Shown in pieces: positions 1 through 7,826 of a stretch of DNA of 21,554 nucleotides. Both the position numbers and the translations under genes were made by a program. Numbering within the stretch: the first letter of the stretch is position 1; every line of letters begins with the position of its first letter. The notes under the pieces were generated by a model. The model was given only the letters and a program-made list of their open reading frames with translations, did not search any database and was not told the DNA's origin. Source of the DNA: a virus; IMG/VR virus record IMGVR_UViG_3300028595_000063, positions 1 through 21,554 of that record; one strand, written 5' to 3'.

Positions 1-150
1 CAAAGTTGTTCCTTGTCCAGCCCAATTAACTAGAGCTGTTAAGTCTATGCCAAGGTTAGTCCTTGCTTGTGTAGCAGTTGTAGCTCCTGTACCACCTTCT
101 GTGATGGCTACTGGTGTATCTATTCCTGCTTTTGAAAACGCTGATCCCAT
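1..150 (-). CDS. Tail fibre-type protein, N-terminal fragment (runs off window)
   Basis: The first 50 codons of a gene starting at 150 and continuing past the left edge. The ATG follows an A/T leader (AAATATATGG) of the same form as the other genes here. The translation begins MGSAFSKAGIDTP and contains ITEGGTGATTATQARTNLGI at about residues 16-35, a motif common near the start of phage tail fibres and tail collar proteins. It lies 9 bases downstream of another fibre-type gene, so it is probably part of the receptor-binding or tail-tip module. Nothing can be said about its C-terminal domains. Confidence 0.75.
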   Translation of the reverse strand, partial: MGSAFSKAGIDTPVAITEGGTGATTATQARTNLGIDLTALVNWAGQGTTL

Positions 151-159
151 ATATTTATT

Positions 160-783
160 TTAAGCTTGTGCTATCCAAATTACTTGAATATTTTCTCCTG
201 TATTTTGTTTACTCCAAGATATTGTAAAATTTGTAGTATCAACTGCTGAAACCTGACCATACCATCCGTTTCCTCCTGAATCTATAACTCTTATGCTGTA
301 TGTATCGTCAATAGCGGTATTTTGTGAAGGTTCTTTATACATGCACTTATCATTTAAATCATCGTCTGTAAATCCATCTGACCAACCATCTCCATCAGCC
401 TGAATAACTCCTTTGAAAATTATAGTTTTTGGATCAACGCCCAATCCATGGGCAACATTCTGTGTTCCAGTACTGTCAGTTGTCAATCTTGAAATACTTC
501 CCAAGTTAGAAACCATTCCTGTCCCTCCACCATAACTACTCAATTGAGCAGGTGTGATAAATCGTTCTGTGTCTGTTCCTGCTGATGCTTCTGCGTCTGT
601 AGCTCTTTCTACTATTCCTGCAACTGTTTCAGAAGCTACTGGAATAACGTTGCTTTTTTGTACTCTTTTAAGAATACTGCTATCTGCACTATCAGAGATT
701 AAGAATTGATCTGCATCTACTAGAGATGTTTTCTCAACTCTCTCTGTAATGTCGTTTTGATTTGTTGGTATTGTTTTTGACAT
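160..783 (-). CDS. Putative tail fibre / minor tail protein
   Basis: A 207-residue protein without a signal peptide or membrane segment. Residues about 1-45 (MSKTIPTNQND, then VDADQFLISDSADSSILKRV) resemble the C-terminal part of the 432-residue fibre at 1288-2586 (NPVDADLIPINDSADSNNTK), so the two share a module. Residues about 50-85 (GIVERATDAEASAGTDTERF followed by ITPAQL) form a segment frequent in phage tail fibres. The C-terminal 110 residues are rich in G, D, S, T and aromatics and look like a beta-rich tip domain (AHGLGVDPKTIIFKG, then GWYGQVSAVDTTNFTISW). It lies in a run of fibre genes with 9-10 base gaps. The structural role is inferred from these motifs and the context. Confidence 0.7.
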   Translation of the reverse strand: MSKTIPTNQNDITERVEKTSLVDADQFLISDSADSSILKRVQKSNVIPVASETVAGIVERATDAEASAGTDTERFITPAQLSSYGGGTGMVSNLGSISRLTTDSTGTQNVAHGLGVDPKTIIFKGVIQADGDGWSDGFTDDDLNDKCMYKEPSQNTAIDDTYSIRVIDSGGNGWYGQVSAVDTTNFTISWSKQNTGENIQVIWIAQA

Positions 784-793
784 ATAATTAAGA

Positions 794-1288
794 TTAAGTT
801 GCTATAAAGCCATATAAAACATAGTCAGCTCCGTTGGCGTTTGTCCATGCTGATCCAGTCCAATAATAAAGTGCTGTTGATACACTTCTGTCCATTTCTT
901 GAATATCATAACTAGTTATAGTCACTCCGATAAGCGATGCAATTCTATCAGCTGAAGTTTGAGCATTTACCTCAGATGATCCACCAATAAAATGTTCCAA
1001 AGGAGGAGATGAAACAAACTGTATTCCGTGTACTATATAAAAATCTCCGTATTTTCTATATCTTATATAAGACGAAACCCCGTCATTAATTGTTTGTTCT
1101 GAACCAAGGCTGGCGCTACCTGTGTATGTTCCAGTTATGCCGTCTATTTCAACACCGCTCTTAATATTAGATGCTATTTTATCTGGATCAGTGATTATAT
1201 CCCATGTATTACTGGCTGCTGTATATTGATAAGATACACCATCTTTTACGTATATATCACCATTTGTTGGACTTGTAGGAAATGCCAT
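794..1288 (-). CDS. Putative tail fibre / receptor-binding protein
   Basis: A 164-residue protein. I chose the ATG at 1288 over one six codons upstream because it forms a TAATG stop/start overlap with the preceding fibre gene and gives MAFPTSPTNGDIYVKDGVSY, a common start of phage tail and collar proteins (NGDIYV..G..Y.Y....NTWDI). The middle region (IKSGVEIDGITGTYTG) is another recurring fibre motif. The C-terminus is aromatic- and glycine-rich (LYYWTGSAWTNANGADYVLYG), suggesting a beta-structured binding tip. Coupling to the upstream gene suggests a shared particle component. The exact role, fibre or chaperone-like tip, cannot be decided. Confidence 0.7.
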   Translation of the reverse strand: MAFPTSPTNGDIYVKDGVSYQYTAASNTWDIITDPDKIASNIKSGVEIDGITGTYTGSASLGSEQTINDGVSSYIRYRKYGDFYIVHGIQFVSSPPLEHFIGGSSEVNAQTSADRIASLIGVTITSYDIQEMDRSVSTALYYWTGSAWTNANGADYVLYGFIAT

Positions 1289-2586
1289 TAGTTTAATGCT
1301 ATCCAAGCTGTACCGTTACTCACATATAGAGTATCAGTGTCAGTCTTGTAGAATAATTTATTAGCGTTTGTTGCTGCATCTGGAGTACTTGTTCCAGTAC
1401 CAGCATCACCTTTAAATGGTGAGTTGCCTAATTGGATATATTTAGTGTTATTACTGTCTGCACTATCATTAATAGGGATTAAATCCGCATCTACTGGATT
1501 TGCTTTTTCTGAATAGTTAGTTGTTAAATCCTTTTCAATGTAAGTGCCTACTAGGTTTTGTGTTCCTCTAATAACTAGAGTAATTTTATCTGTGGCTAGT
1601 ACGTCATATACAAATACTGCTTGGTTATTGCCTGATGTCTGATAATCTTCTGTTGCTCCTTCAACCATTCTTACACCATTCTTAAATACTTCTAAGTACT
1701 CAGATGAGTCAAATGTGCCGTCTGTAGCCTCAAATGTCCTTAAATCGCCACCTTCTGCCTGTGATCCTAGCTTCTGAGTTACATCAATTCCTGTGATAGT
1801 TCCTTCTGTGTTCTCCATTCCTCTCATGTTGAAAAATATCATTTCTGAGTTGGCTATAGTAATAATGCCTAGAGGCTTTGAGATTTGACCACTAGTTGTT
1901 GGCTCTGTTGCTGTCAAAGCTCCAGCTGTAGAAGGATCAAGGAATAAAACTGTTCCTGCTGTTTCGTTAGGTACTGCTGCCGCTGTGCTTATATATCCTT
2001 GTAGTGTGTATGTAAAGTTATCTCCATCTGTTACTTCGGTTACTATTCCTGCTACTTCTGCATTAGCCTCTGAGTCTGCTTGTGCTTTCTGATATTCTCC
2101 ATCTGTTCCTGAGCTTCTAATAACATCACCTACTGCGAAGCCATGAGTTGTTTGGTTTACGTCTTTAGTAGATGCTCCGCCTCCACCTGTTACAGTTGTC
2201 CAAGTTGTGTCGTAATCAGTGTTAGAGTTTTTAACTAAAGATTGACCTGTAGTTCCTCCTGCTGGAACTCCTACTCCGTCAGCTCCGTCAGAGCCGTCAG
2301 CTCCATCTGCTCCTGCTGGTCCAGTTGCCCCAGTAGCTCCCGTTGCTCCGGTATCACCAGTGTCTCCTTTAGAGGCTATTAAATCCCAATATATTTCCCA
2401 GTTAGCACCTACTCCTGGTTCATCTATTGCTGATGAAGTATGTGCAAGTATACAAACATAAGTAGAGCCATCATTCTCTACTCCTTGCCCCTTTGTATAA
2501 TCTGTTGAGACAGCCCAAGCACCAGCCCAGTATGATATACCTGAGATTGTTGCTGATGAGCCGTCTTCGTATGTCCAAGTAGCCAT
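1288..2586 (-). CDS. Tail fibre protein with carbohydrate-binding-like and collagen-like segments
   Basis: A 432-residue protein. Residues about 18-70 have the pattern W..Y..G..V...GSTYVC...H.S...P..G..W, which resembles CBM5/12-type carbohydrate-binding modules found in phage tails. Residues about 74-106 are eleven Gly-X-Y triplets (GDT, GAT, GPA, GAD, GSD types), a collagen-like triple-helix spacer. Residues about 110-260 hold GQSLVKNSNTDYDTTWT and further beta-rich segments. Residues 370-395 share the VDADLIPINDSADS module with the gene at 160-783, and the end (NKLFYKTDTDTLYVSNGTAW) is a common fibre tip motif. A trimeric, host-surface-contacting fibre is inferred. The start follows AAATATATGG. 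Confidence 0.8.
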   Translation of the reverse strand: MATWTYEDGSSATISGISYWAGAWAVSTDYTKGQGVENDGSTYVCILAHTSSAIDEPGVGANWEIYWDLIASKGDTGDTGATGATGATGPAGADGADGSDGADGVGVPAGGTTGQSLVKNSNTDYDTTWTTVTGGGGASTKDVNQTTHGFAVGDVIRSSGTDGEYQKAQADSEANAEVAGIVTEVTDGDNFTYTLQGYISTAAAVPNETAGTVLFLDPSTAGALTATEPTTSGQISKPLGIITIANSEMIFFNMRGMENTEGTITGIDVTQKLGSQAEGGDLRTFEATDGTFDSSEYLEVFKNGVRMVEGATEDYQTSGNNQAVFVYDVLATDKITLVIRGTQNLVGTYIEKDLTTNYSEKANPVDADLIPINDSADSNNTKYIQLGNSPFKGDAGTGTSTPDAATNANKLFYKTDTDTLYVSNGTAWIALN

Positions 2587-2590
2587 ATAT

Positions 2591-3262
2591 TTATCTAAAA
2601 TTTAAGTCTTCTGGAGACATTAATATTTCTTTCACCTCTCCTCTATTAGAATAAAACTCTAAAATCTGTTCTCTTAAAGCTACCATTTGTCTTTCTAATT
2701 CTCTGCCTTTATTAAACATTTCTGTACTTAAACAGTACTTTTTAGCCGCATATAGTACAATATAGTCTACTGCAAAGTTCGGTAAATCAACTTCATCTGT
2801 ATCATCTACTAGATCATCTAATTCTTGTTGAAACCAAATCTTTAAACCGTTAGTTACGTCTTCAATGTCTTGGCTATAGTAAATAACTATTTTATTAAGT
2901 CTTAGGTCAAATTCTGGTGAGCTAGGAGTATATTGATCTTGAGAAGTTGGAATGCTCTGTAAATCAATCTGAGTAGCTGGCAAGTAGTTGTCTAGTGAAG
3001 CTATTGGCTTAACATCCACCTTGCTAATTCTTAAGAAGTCTGATGGTAGATCATATTTGTTTACACCTGCCTCTAAATTAACAGTAGCGTATGTTAAACC
3101 GTACTCCCATCTGCCACTCCTAGAGATTACAAATTCTACTAAATCAGCATATCCTTTATTGATCTCTCTTAGGACGTCAGTATCAGAAAACTCTGCATCG
3201 CTTGAGTCTCCTAGTGCTATGTAACGTGCGTTTTGTTTAATTGTTAGTAATGAAGTAGCCAT
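2591..3262 (-). CDS. Adaptor / head-tail connector-like protein
   Basis: A 223-residue protein. The N-terminus is helical (TIKQNARYIALGDSSDAEFS, then DVLREINKGYADLVEFV), followed by a beta segment with V.LE.GVNKYDLPSDFLRISKV at about residues 61-85 and a helical C-terminus with an A.KYCL...MFNKGRELERQM segment. The NKYDLPSDFLRI pattern and this layout are typical of phage adaptor or head-tail connector proteins that dock under the portal. Its place is unusual: such genes normally follow the capsid genes, but here it sits between the amidase and the tail fibres. It could alternatively be a tail-fibre attachment protein. The family call rests on pattern recognition only. Confidence 0.6.
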   Translation of the reverse strand: MATSLLTIKQNARYIALGDSSDAEFSDTDVLREINKGYADLVEFVISRSGRWEYGLTYATVNLEAGVNKYDLPSDFLRISKVDVKPIASLDNYLPATQIDLQSIPTSQDQYTPSSPEFDLRLNKIVIYYSQDIEDVTNGLKIWFQQELDDLVDDTDEVDLPNFAVDYIVLYAAKKYCLSTEMFNKGRELERQMVALREQILEFYSNRGEVKEILMSPEDLNFR

Positions 3263-3266
3263 TTAT

Positions 3267-3881
3267 TTAAAAATATTTTTTATCTTCTAATTTATCTAAG
3301 TATTCTTGATTTACAGTATCAACCCCAAACTCACGACTGATAACAGTCAATAATGCAGCTGTGCCTTTCGCACTTGCATCTATTTGTTGCTTTCCGTTAT
3401 CTCCTTTTTTAATAAACCAGAAGCCACCATTTGTGTCTCTTTTTAGTTCTTGTAAAGCCATAGTTTTATTTAATAGTTCCTTTGTAAAGTTATTTCCAGG
3501 ACAAGTCTTGTATGTTGCGTAGTCCCTATGAAATTTAACATTTTTACGAGGAATATTATATTTATTTCTTAAATCTTTTATCAATATTCTAAGAGTCTTT
3601 AATTGTTCATCTGTTGCTTTCTCCTCGTCTAAATCACCAGTTAAACAAACTCCAAATGATTTATAATTCATTCCCTCCTCTTTGCAGTGTGCACCTACTT
3701 CATTGTGATTTCTTCCAGCCATTAATGTCCCATCTGGTTCTATTAAATAATGATAACCAATCTTCCCCCATCCTTTTCCTTTGTGATAATTGTTTATAGC
3801 ATCATACTGAGCATTGTTCTTTTTTCTACTAACTGCACTGTGATGTAAAATTATATATTCTGGTTTATTTATGCTTGTCAT
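3267..3881 (-). CDS. N-acetylmuramoyl-L-alanine amidase (endolysin)
   Basis: A 204-residue protein. Residues about 8-140 match the type-2 amidase/PGRP fold of T7 lysozyme, a zinc enzyme that cleaves the bond between N-acetylmuramic acid and L-alanine in peptidoglycan. Visible residues are HH at 13-14 (first zinc ligand, in YIILHHSA), Y43 in GYHYLI (equivalent to the T7 catalytic Tyr), H118 in FHRD and C127 in TCPG (second and third ligands), with K125 in the position of the T7 catalytic Lys. GVCLTGDLD at 77-85 is also typical. The last 60 residues are a short extra region of unknown role. There is no signal peptide, so release would need a holin. Its start overlaps the upstream membrane protein gene by 17 bases, and together they form the lysis block. 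Confidence 0.92.
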   Translation of the reverse strand: MTSINKPEYIILHHSAVSRKKNNAQYDAINNYHKGKGWGKIGYHYLIEPDGTLMAGRNHNEVGAHCKEEGMNYKSFGVCLTGDLDEEKATDEQLKTLRILIKDLRNKYNIPRKNVKFHRDYATYKTCPGNNFTKELLNKTMALQELKRDTNGGFWFIKKGDNGKQQIDASAKGTAALLTVISREFGVDTVNQEYLDKLEDKKYF

Positions 3882-4170
3882 AATATTTTTTATTAACGCT
3901 TTTTAAAACAAATATTGAGAACATCATTATGTGAATCTCCCATATTATCCATAACCAATAATCTATTTTTTTAACATTATCATCGTCTGTAACGTCTAGA
4001 AACTGCCACAAAGAATTAATAAATATAAACCACAAGGCTATAAACATTACATTGAATATCATTTTTTTATGAAATTTACTAGTTTTATTAGAAAATAACA
4101 TCTCTAAAGACAATGTTATTGAATAAATTGCTATGCCTGTTTCTAGTAAATAAACATTTAGATCAATCAT
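3865..4170 (-). CDS. Small membrane protein, three predicted helices (holin candidate)
   Basis: A 101-residue hydrophobic protein with likely membrane segments at about 6-26, 37-58 and 70-90 and a short basic C-terminus (NKKYYDKHK). Its start overlaps the stop of the preceding gene by 4 bases (ATGA), and its end overlaps the amidase start by 17 bases, so translation is probably coupled. Three helices, small size and direct coupling to an amidase fit a class I holin, which would form the membrane hole releasing the endolysin. The neighbouring 69-residue protein is an equally plausible holin, so the role is inferred from context. Confidence 0.6.
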   Translation of the reverse strand: MIDLNVYLLETGIAIYSITLSLEMLFSNKTSKFHKKMIFNVMFIALWFIFINSLWQFLDVTDDDNVKKIDYWLWIIWEIHIMMFSIFVLKSVNKKYYDKHK

Positions 4171-4595
4171 TTTTTTTCAATATTAGTTAATTTTAATAAT
4201 ATTGTTGAATATGATCCCTTAATTTCCTTTATCTCTGTTCTAATTTCTGTTTGAAAGCTCCTTAAATCCTCTTTTGTTTCTGTCATGTCATCTTTAAAAG
4301 ATGCGTTTATCCAGTTTAAAGCCATTACCATTCCACCGCATATACCACTAATAACAAATGTAAACCAAGACTTTTTAATAAAGCTCTCTAATTTATCTCC
4401 TATAGCTTTAACTTTATCATTTAAAGCATCTATCTCTTTATGTACTAAGCCATTTCTCTCTATGCAAGCACTTTTGTCTACGTTTTTTTCGTCCATTTCT
4501 TGTAATAATTTAATTGTTTTAAGGCTAGGGGCTCTGAATTTATTTCCTGTTTCAAAGCCCCTGTTGTAGATTTCTGTTTTCTCGTCTTCGTTCAT
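4167..4595 (-). CDS. Membrane-anchored coiled-coil protein of the lysis block
   Basis: A 142-residue protein with one strong membrane segment at about 77-97 (WFTFVISGICGGMVMALNWI), preceded and followed by charged helical regions (HKEIDALNDKVKAIGDKLES before, EDLRSFQTEIRTEIKEIKGS after) that look like coiled coils. The architecture resembles phage membrane proteins annotated as holin-associated or spanin-like, but I see no lipobox. It sits 4 bases downstream of a small holin-like gene and overlaps the next membrane protein gene by 4 bases. A role in lysis, possibly regulating the holin or linking membranes, is inferred from position only. Confidence 0.65.
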   Translation of the reverse strand: MNEDEKTEIYNRGFETGNKFRAPSLKTIKLLQEMDEKNVDKSACIERNGLVHKEIDALNDKVKAIGDKLESFIKKSWFTFVISGICGGMVMALNWINASFKDDMTETKEDLRSFQTEIRTEIKEIKGSYSTILLKLTNIEKK

Positions 4596-4599
4596 GCTT

Positions 4600-4809
4600 T
4601 TATTGGTTAGCTTCTTCTCCTCGTTTATATTCTTCTAAAATTTTAATTAGATAAGCAAATGCTGGCACTAAAATACCTGTCATGTTACCAAAATCTGCTT
4701 TTGATAGTTCTTGAAGAACGTAAACTGCTAGTGTTGAGCCACCAATGATAGCTCCATTGACGATAAGACGTTTCATTGTCTCTTTGTCAAATGAATTTTT
4801 TTTCATCAT
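4600..4809 (-). CDS. Holin-like small membrane protein
   Basis: A 69-residue protein with a basic N-terminus (MMKKNSFDKETMKR), hydrophobic stretches at about 15-33 (LIVNGAIIGGSTLAVYVLQ) and 43-58 (MTGILVPAFAYLIKIL), and a charged C-terminal tail (EEYKRGEEANQ). Two short helices, a Gly/Ala-rich first helix and a charged tail fit small phage holins. It is the first membrane protein gene of the lysis block, 4 bases before the next one. Two adjacent ATG codons could both start it. The three-helix protein at 3865-4170 could instead be the holin. Confidence 0.65.
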   Translation of the reverse strand: MMKKNSFDKETMKRLIVNGAIIGGSTLAVYVLQELSKADFGNMTGILVPAFAYLIKILEEYKRGEEANQ

Positions 4810-4868
4810 ACGTTTGTAATTATTTAAATAAAAGTTATTTAATCCCCTCCTTAAATTATTTAGTAAGA

Positions 4869-5000
4869 CTATTTTTTTGCCTTATTAAGAATGTCTTTTA
4901 GATCAGCTATCTTTTTTTCAACCTTTTCTTTAATAGCTGTACCATTATTCATCATTCTTTGAAGATATTTTATCTTGCCCTCAATTTTTTCGGTATTCAT
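4869..5000 (-). CDS. Short basic coiled-coil protein (43 residues)
   Basis: A small ORF in an otherwise empty stretch. ATG at 5000 follows the leader AAAAATATG, like the other genes, and the frame ends at a TAG at 4869. The product begins MNTEKIEGKIKYLQRMMNNG and ends IADLKDILNKAKK. It is rich in K, E, I and L with heptad-like spacing and no hydrophobic segment, so a short helical or coiled-coil protein is likely. It lies between the LamG tail protein and the lysis block, 9 bases downstream of the former. Function unknown. Position, start leader and amino-acid composition argue for a real gene. Confidence 0.6.
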   Translation of the reverse strand: MNTEKIEGKIKYLQRMMNNGTAIKEKVEKKIADLKDILNKAKK

Positions 5001-5009
5001 ATTTTTATC

Positions 5010-7787
5010 TTAAAATTTATTTACAATACAACTCTTAGTCTCCCCTGAAACGTTTTTAATTGTCCAAGTTCTTGAGCCGATGTTAAAGCCGCTTGTGGTC
5101 GCTGTAAAACTTCCAGTTGCTACGCCATCTGTGAAAGTTGCCACTCTTGTTTCTACTCCGTCGTAATTAAATACTAAAGATGAAGTTTGAGGATTTGAAC
5201 TTACACTTGTTGTTTTTAGTGAAACTGCAATATCAATGTCATCTGCTACTGTCCAAGCGTCGTTCCAAATTGCGTCTGTGATTGCGTTAAATTGCGTTCC
5301 TGTTTGTTGGTTAGCTGTTACAGTTACGGCTTCTGAAATTGCGGCGTTTTGTTCATTTACGGTTGCGACTATCCAAGTCTCCGCTCCGCTTGCTCCTGTG
5401 TTGTAGCACCAAACTCCCTCTGTTTCTCCTGTTATTGCGTTGCTATTTGAGGCGATATTTCTCCAAGAAGTATCAGAAGTGTCGTAAATTCGGAAAGTTG
5501 CTTTGTCGTCAAATGAAACTGAATAAAAAGCACTTTGACCTGCTGTTGACTCTGTTACTGTTCCTGAATTTAAATCATCCCAAGTAGTAGTGTTAAATTG
5601 CCCTGTTGTGCTTGTTACTGCTGTGTAAGTTTGATTAGCTGGTGATGAACCTGCTCCGTAAGGCGAAGTAGGGACTGTGATTGTTGCACCAGTCCAAGTT
5701 CTGTCTGTTCCTTTGGAAACACGGATTTCGTCAATATAACCTGCGTAGTCTGTCCCTACGGTTGTGCCTCTCCCAATTCTTACATCGTAATTCCCAATAG
5801 TCCCTGAATAAGATGAATAAGTTGACCCGTCCTGCGAACCATCTACATACAATCTAATATTATTTGATCCATCTCTTGTTAAGGCTATATGATGCCAACT
5901 ACCATCATTAAGTACAGTTGATCCATCAATAGCAGACACTTTATTTATATAAACAACAACTGCGTTATCAATATTGTTTTTAAAGATATTAATAGAATTA
6001 TCTTGTGTATATTCTCCAATTTGAAATAATATGTCTCCAGGTACTACGGTTGTAGAATTAGTATTCACCCAAAAATCAATTGCAAAAGCCCCTGAGAATT
6101 GGAAATCAGAACTTGCAGGAACACTTAAATAATCCCCAGTCCCATCAAAATACATTGAAGTTGCACCGAATTTCTTTTCTGTGTCTTCGTGATGAACATT
6201 GCCTACTGGTGTGATTGTGTGAGTTGTCCCACCAACCGAAGTATCTTCAAAATCAGTATCACCATCAAAAGTATCCGATTCAATTAAAAGCACTGTATTA
6301 GAATCATTACCTATTCCAACACCATCGCTTGTTAATTTAATCACATCATCAACCATATTTGCCCCTCGTATCCAGTCAACATCATACTCGCCTGTTGCTA
6401 AGGTTGCAGTAGTTCCGTCATTGATTGAAAATTCTACTTCATCAGTTGCTTCTCCGTCGTCGGTGATTGTGTTGATTGTGTAAATATTTGAGTCGCCATC
6501 AAGTTGGAAGTTTACGTTTTCAATTACACGAGGTTCGGTGTTTCCTGTGCCGATGGTGATTGGGGTTGTTGAAGAATATGCTTCTGTTGGCTTTCCAACA
6601 ACTGAAAAATCAATTGCTTCGCCTTTTTGGATTCGGAGGTTAGCAATTTTCCCATCAAGATAATAATATGCATTAGAATACATCCTACCAATATTTATAT
6701 TGCCAAAATCTAATGTGCCACTATCACTCCAGTCTGAACCAAGTTGAGAACCATCTAAATATGCCTTTACAGTCCCTGAAGATCTAGATAGTCCAATATG
6801 TTTCCAAGCTCCAGTTCCAACTGTGCCAAAATCGTGCAGTGCGTTATCTATTTCTACCAACAAGCTATTGCTAGAACTTAATGCAATCCTATTTGCGTTT
6901 GGGGTTGAGCTCTCTGAAATAACCCCACCGGCACTAGAACTGTTTAAATAAATCCAGAAATCTATTGTGAAATCACCAGAAAGAGAGAAATCTGTTGAAG
7001 TTGGTACGGTTAAATAATATAAGTCGGAACTCCCTCCAAAATCCATCACTTGATCAATGCTCGTTCCTGTAACTGTTTCAGTTGTTGCTGTTACGTTGCC
7101 ACCAACATTTGTGATAGTGTGAGGTGAATCAGCCCCATTATAAGAATAATCAACAAAATCATTATCGTTCAAAGCCAAAACAGTGGAGTCGTTGATTTCA
7201 CCTAAACCACCCAAAAAATGCCCACTTGTATCTGCAGTATCAACTACAAATTTAGCAATAGTTCCTTTCGCATCTTCAAAGTCCCATTTAGTAGCGTTGG
7301 CATCTGAGATAATGTCTGTTGTGTCGTTGTTAGCTAAAAGGACTTTTTCCTCTACTGTTACTGTTTTTGCTGTTACTGTTTCTGTTCCGTTGTTTGGAAT
7401 ATCTTCAAAGATTTCTTGCGCTACTCCACTTCCACCACTTGCAGTAGATGAAATTTCCACTTCATCGTTTGCAGTTGCTGTTACGGTAATGTCTGTTCCT
7501 GCTTTGATTTTCTTAAATTCTAAATCTACGCCTGTTTTTTGATTAAAAACTCCGACTCCACTTGTGCCTACATTTGAGGCGGTGTTTGTTTCTCCACTTC
7601 CTCCTGCGCCAATTTCAGCTTCCGTTCCTGCGGAGTCTTTGGTGTAAATCTTTGTGGTCCCGCCATCATCTTTGGCGTAAAGTTTAATCCCATTTGCTGG
7701 AGGATTTGCAATAGTTGTTTGTTCGGAGATTTCAATTGCCCCGTCTTCTATTTTTAATCCTTTCTTGATTTTAAATTCGTTGCTCAT
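5010..7787 (-). CDS. Large tail / receptor-binding protein with two LamG-like domains
   Basis: A 925-residue protein. Residues 1-60 ([20 protein letters not shown], then [18 protein letters not shown]) form an N-terminal segment common in phage fibres. Two concanavalin/LamG-like jelly rolls follow. The first, at about 200-393, has [33 protein letters not shown] and [11 protein letters not shown]. The second, at about 496-699, has [40 protein letters not shown] and [11 protein letters not shown]. Between them and after 700 are beta-rich linkers, and the protein ends in a domain closing ...SCIVNKF. LamG-like folds usually bind glycans, so binding of host-surface polysaccharide is inferred. The two domains look like an internal duplication that has diverged. 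It is probably virion-exposed. Confidence 0.82.
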   Translation of the reverse strand: MSNEFKIKKGLKIEDGAIEISEQTTIANPPANGIKLYAKDDGGTTKIYTKDSAGTEAEIGAGGSGETNTASNVGTSGVGVFNQKTGVDLEFKKIKAGTDITVTATANDEVEISSTASGGSGVAQEIFEDIPNNGTETVTAKTVTVEEKVLLANNDTTDIISDANATKWDFEDAKGTIAKFVVDTADTSGHFLGGLGEINDSTVLALNDNDFVDYSYNGADSPHTITNVGGNVTATTETVTGTSIDQVMDFGGSSDLYYLTVPTSTDFSLSGDFTIDFWIYLNSSSAGGVISESSTPNANRIALSSSNSLLVEIDNALHDFGTVGTGAWKHIGLSRSSGTVKAYLDGSQLGSDWSDSGTLDFGNINIGRMYSNAYYYLDGKIANLRIQKGEAIDFSVVGKPTEAYSSTTPITIGTGNTEPRVIENVNFQLDGDSNIYTINTITDDGEATDEVEFSINDGTTATLATGEYDVDWIRGANMVDDVIKLTSDGVGIGNDSNTVLLIESDTFDGDTDFEDTSVGGTTHTITPVGNVHHEDTEKKFGATSMYFDGTGDYLSVPASSDFQFSGAFAIDFWVNTNSTTVVPGDILFQIGEYTQDNSINIFKNNIDNAVVVYINKVSAIDGSTVLNDGSWHHIALTRDGSNNIRLYVDGSQDGSTYSSYSGTIGNYDVRIGRGTTVGTDYAGYIDEIRVSKGTDRTWTGATITVPTSPYGAGSSPANQTYTAVTSTTGQFNTTTWDDLNSGTVTESTAGQSAFYSVSFDDKATFRIYDTSDTSWRNIASNSNAITGETEGVWCYNTGASGAETWIVATVNEQNAAISEAVTVTANQQTGTQFNAITDAIWNDAWTVADDIDIAVSLKTTSVSSNPQTSSLVFNYDGVETRVATFTDGVATGSFTATTSGFNIGSRTWTIKNVSGETKSCIVNKF

Positions 7788-7826
7788 TTTATTAAATTAA
7801 ATTTTAAAATTTTCACTATCCAATTT

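Noticed and set aside
4810-4868. AT hairpin TTAAATAA-CTT-TTATTTAA in the gap before the holin-like gene
   Set aside because: Composed only of A/T in an AT-rich gap, so chance occurrence is likely.
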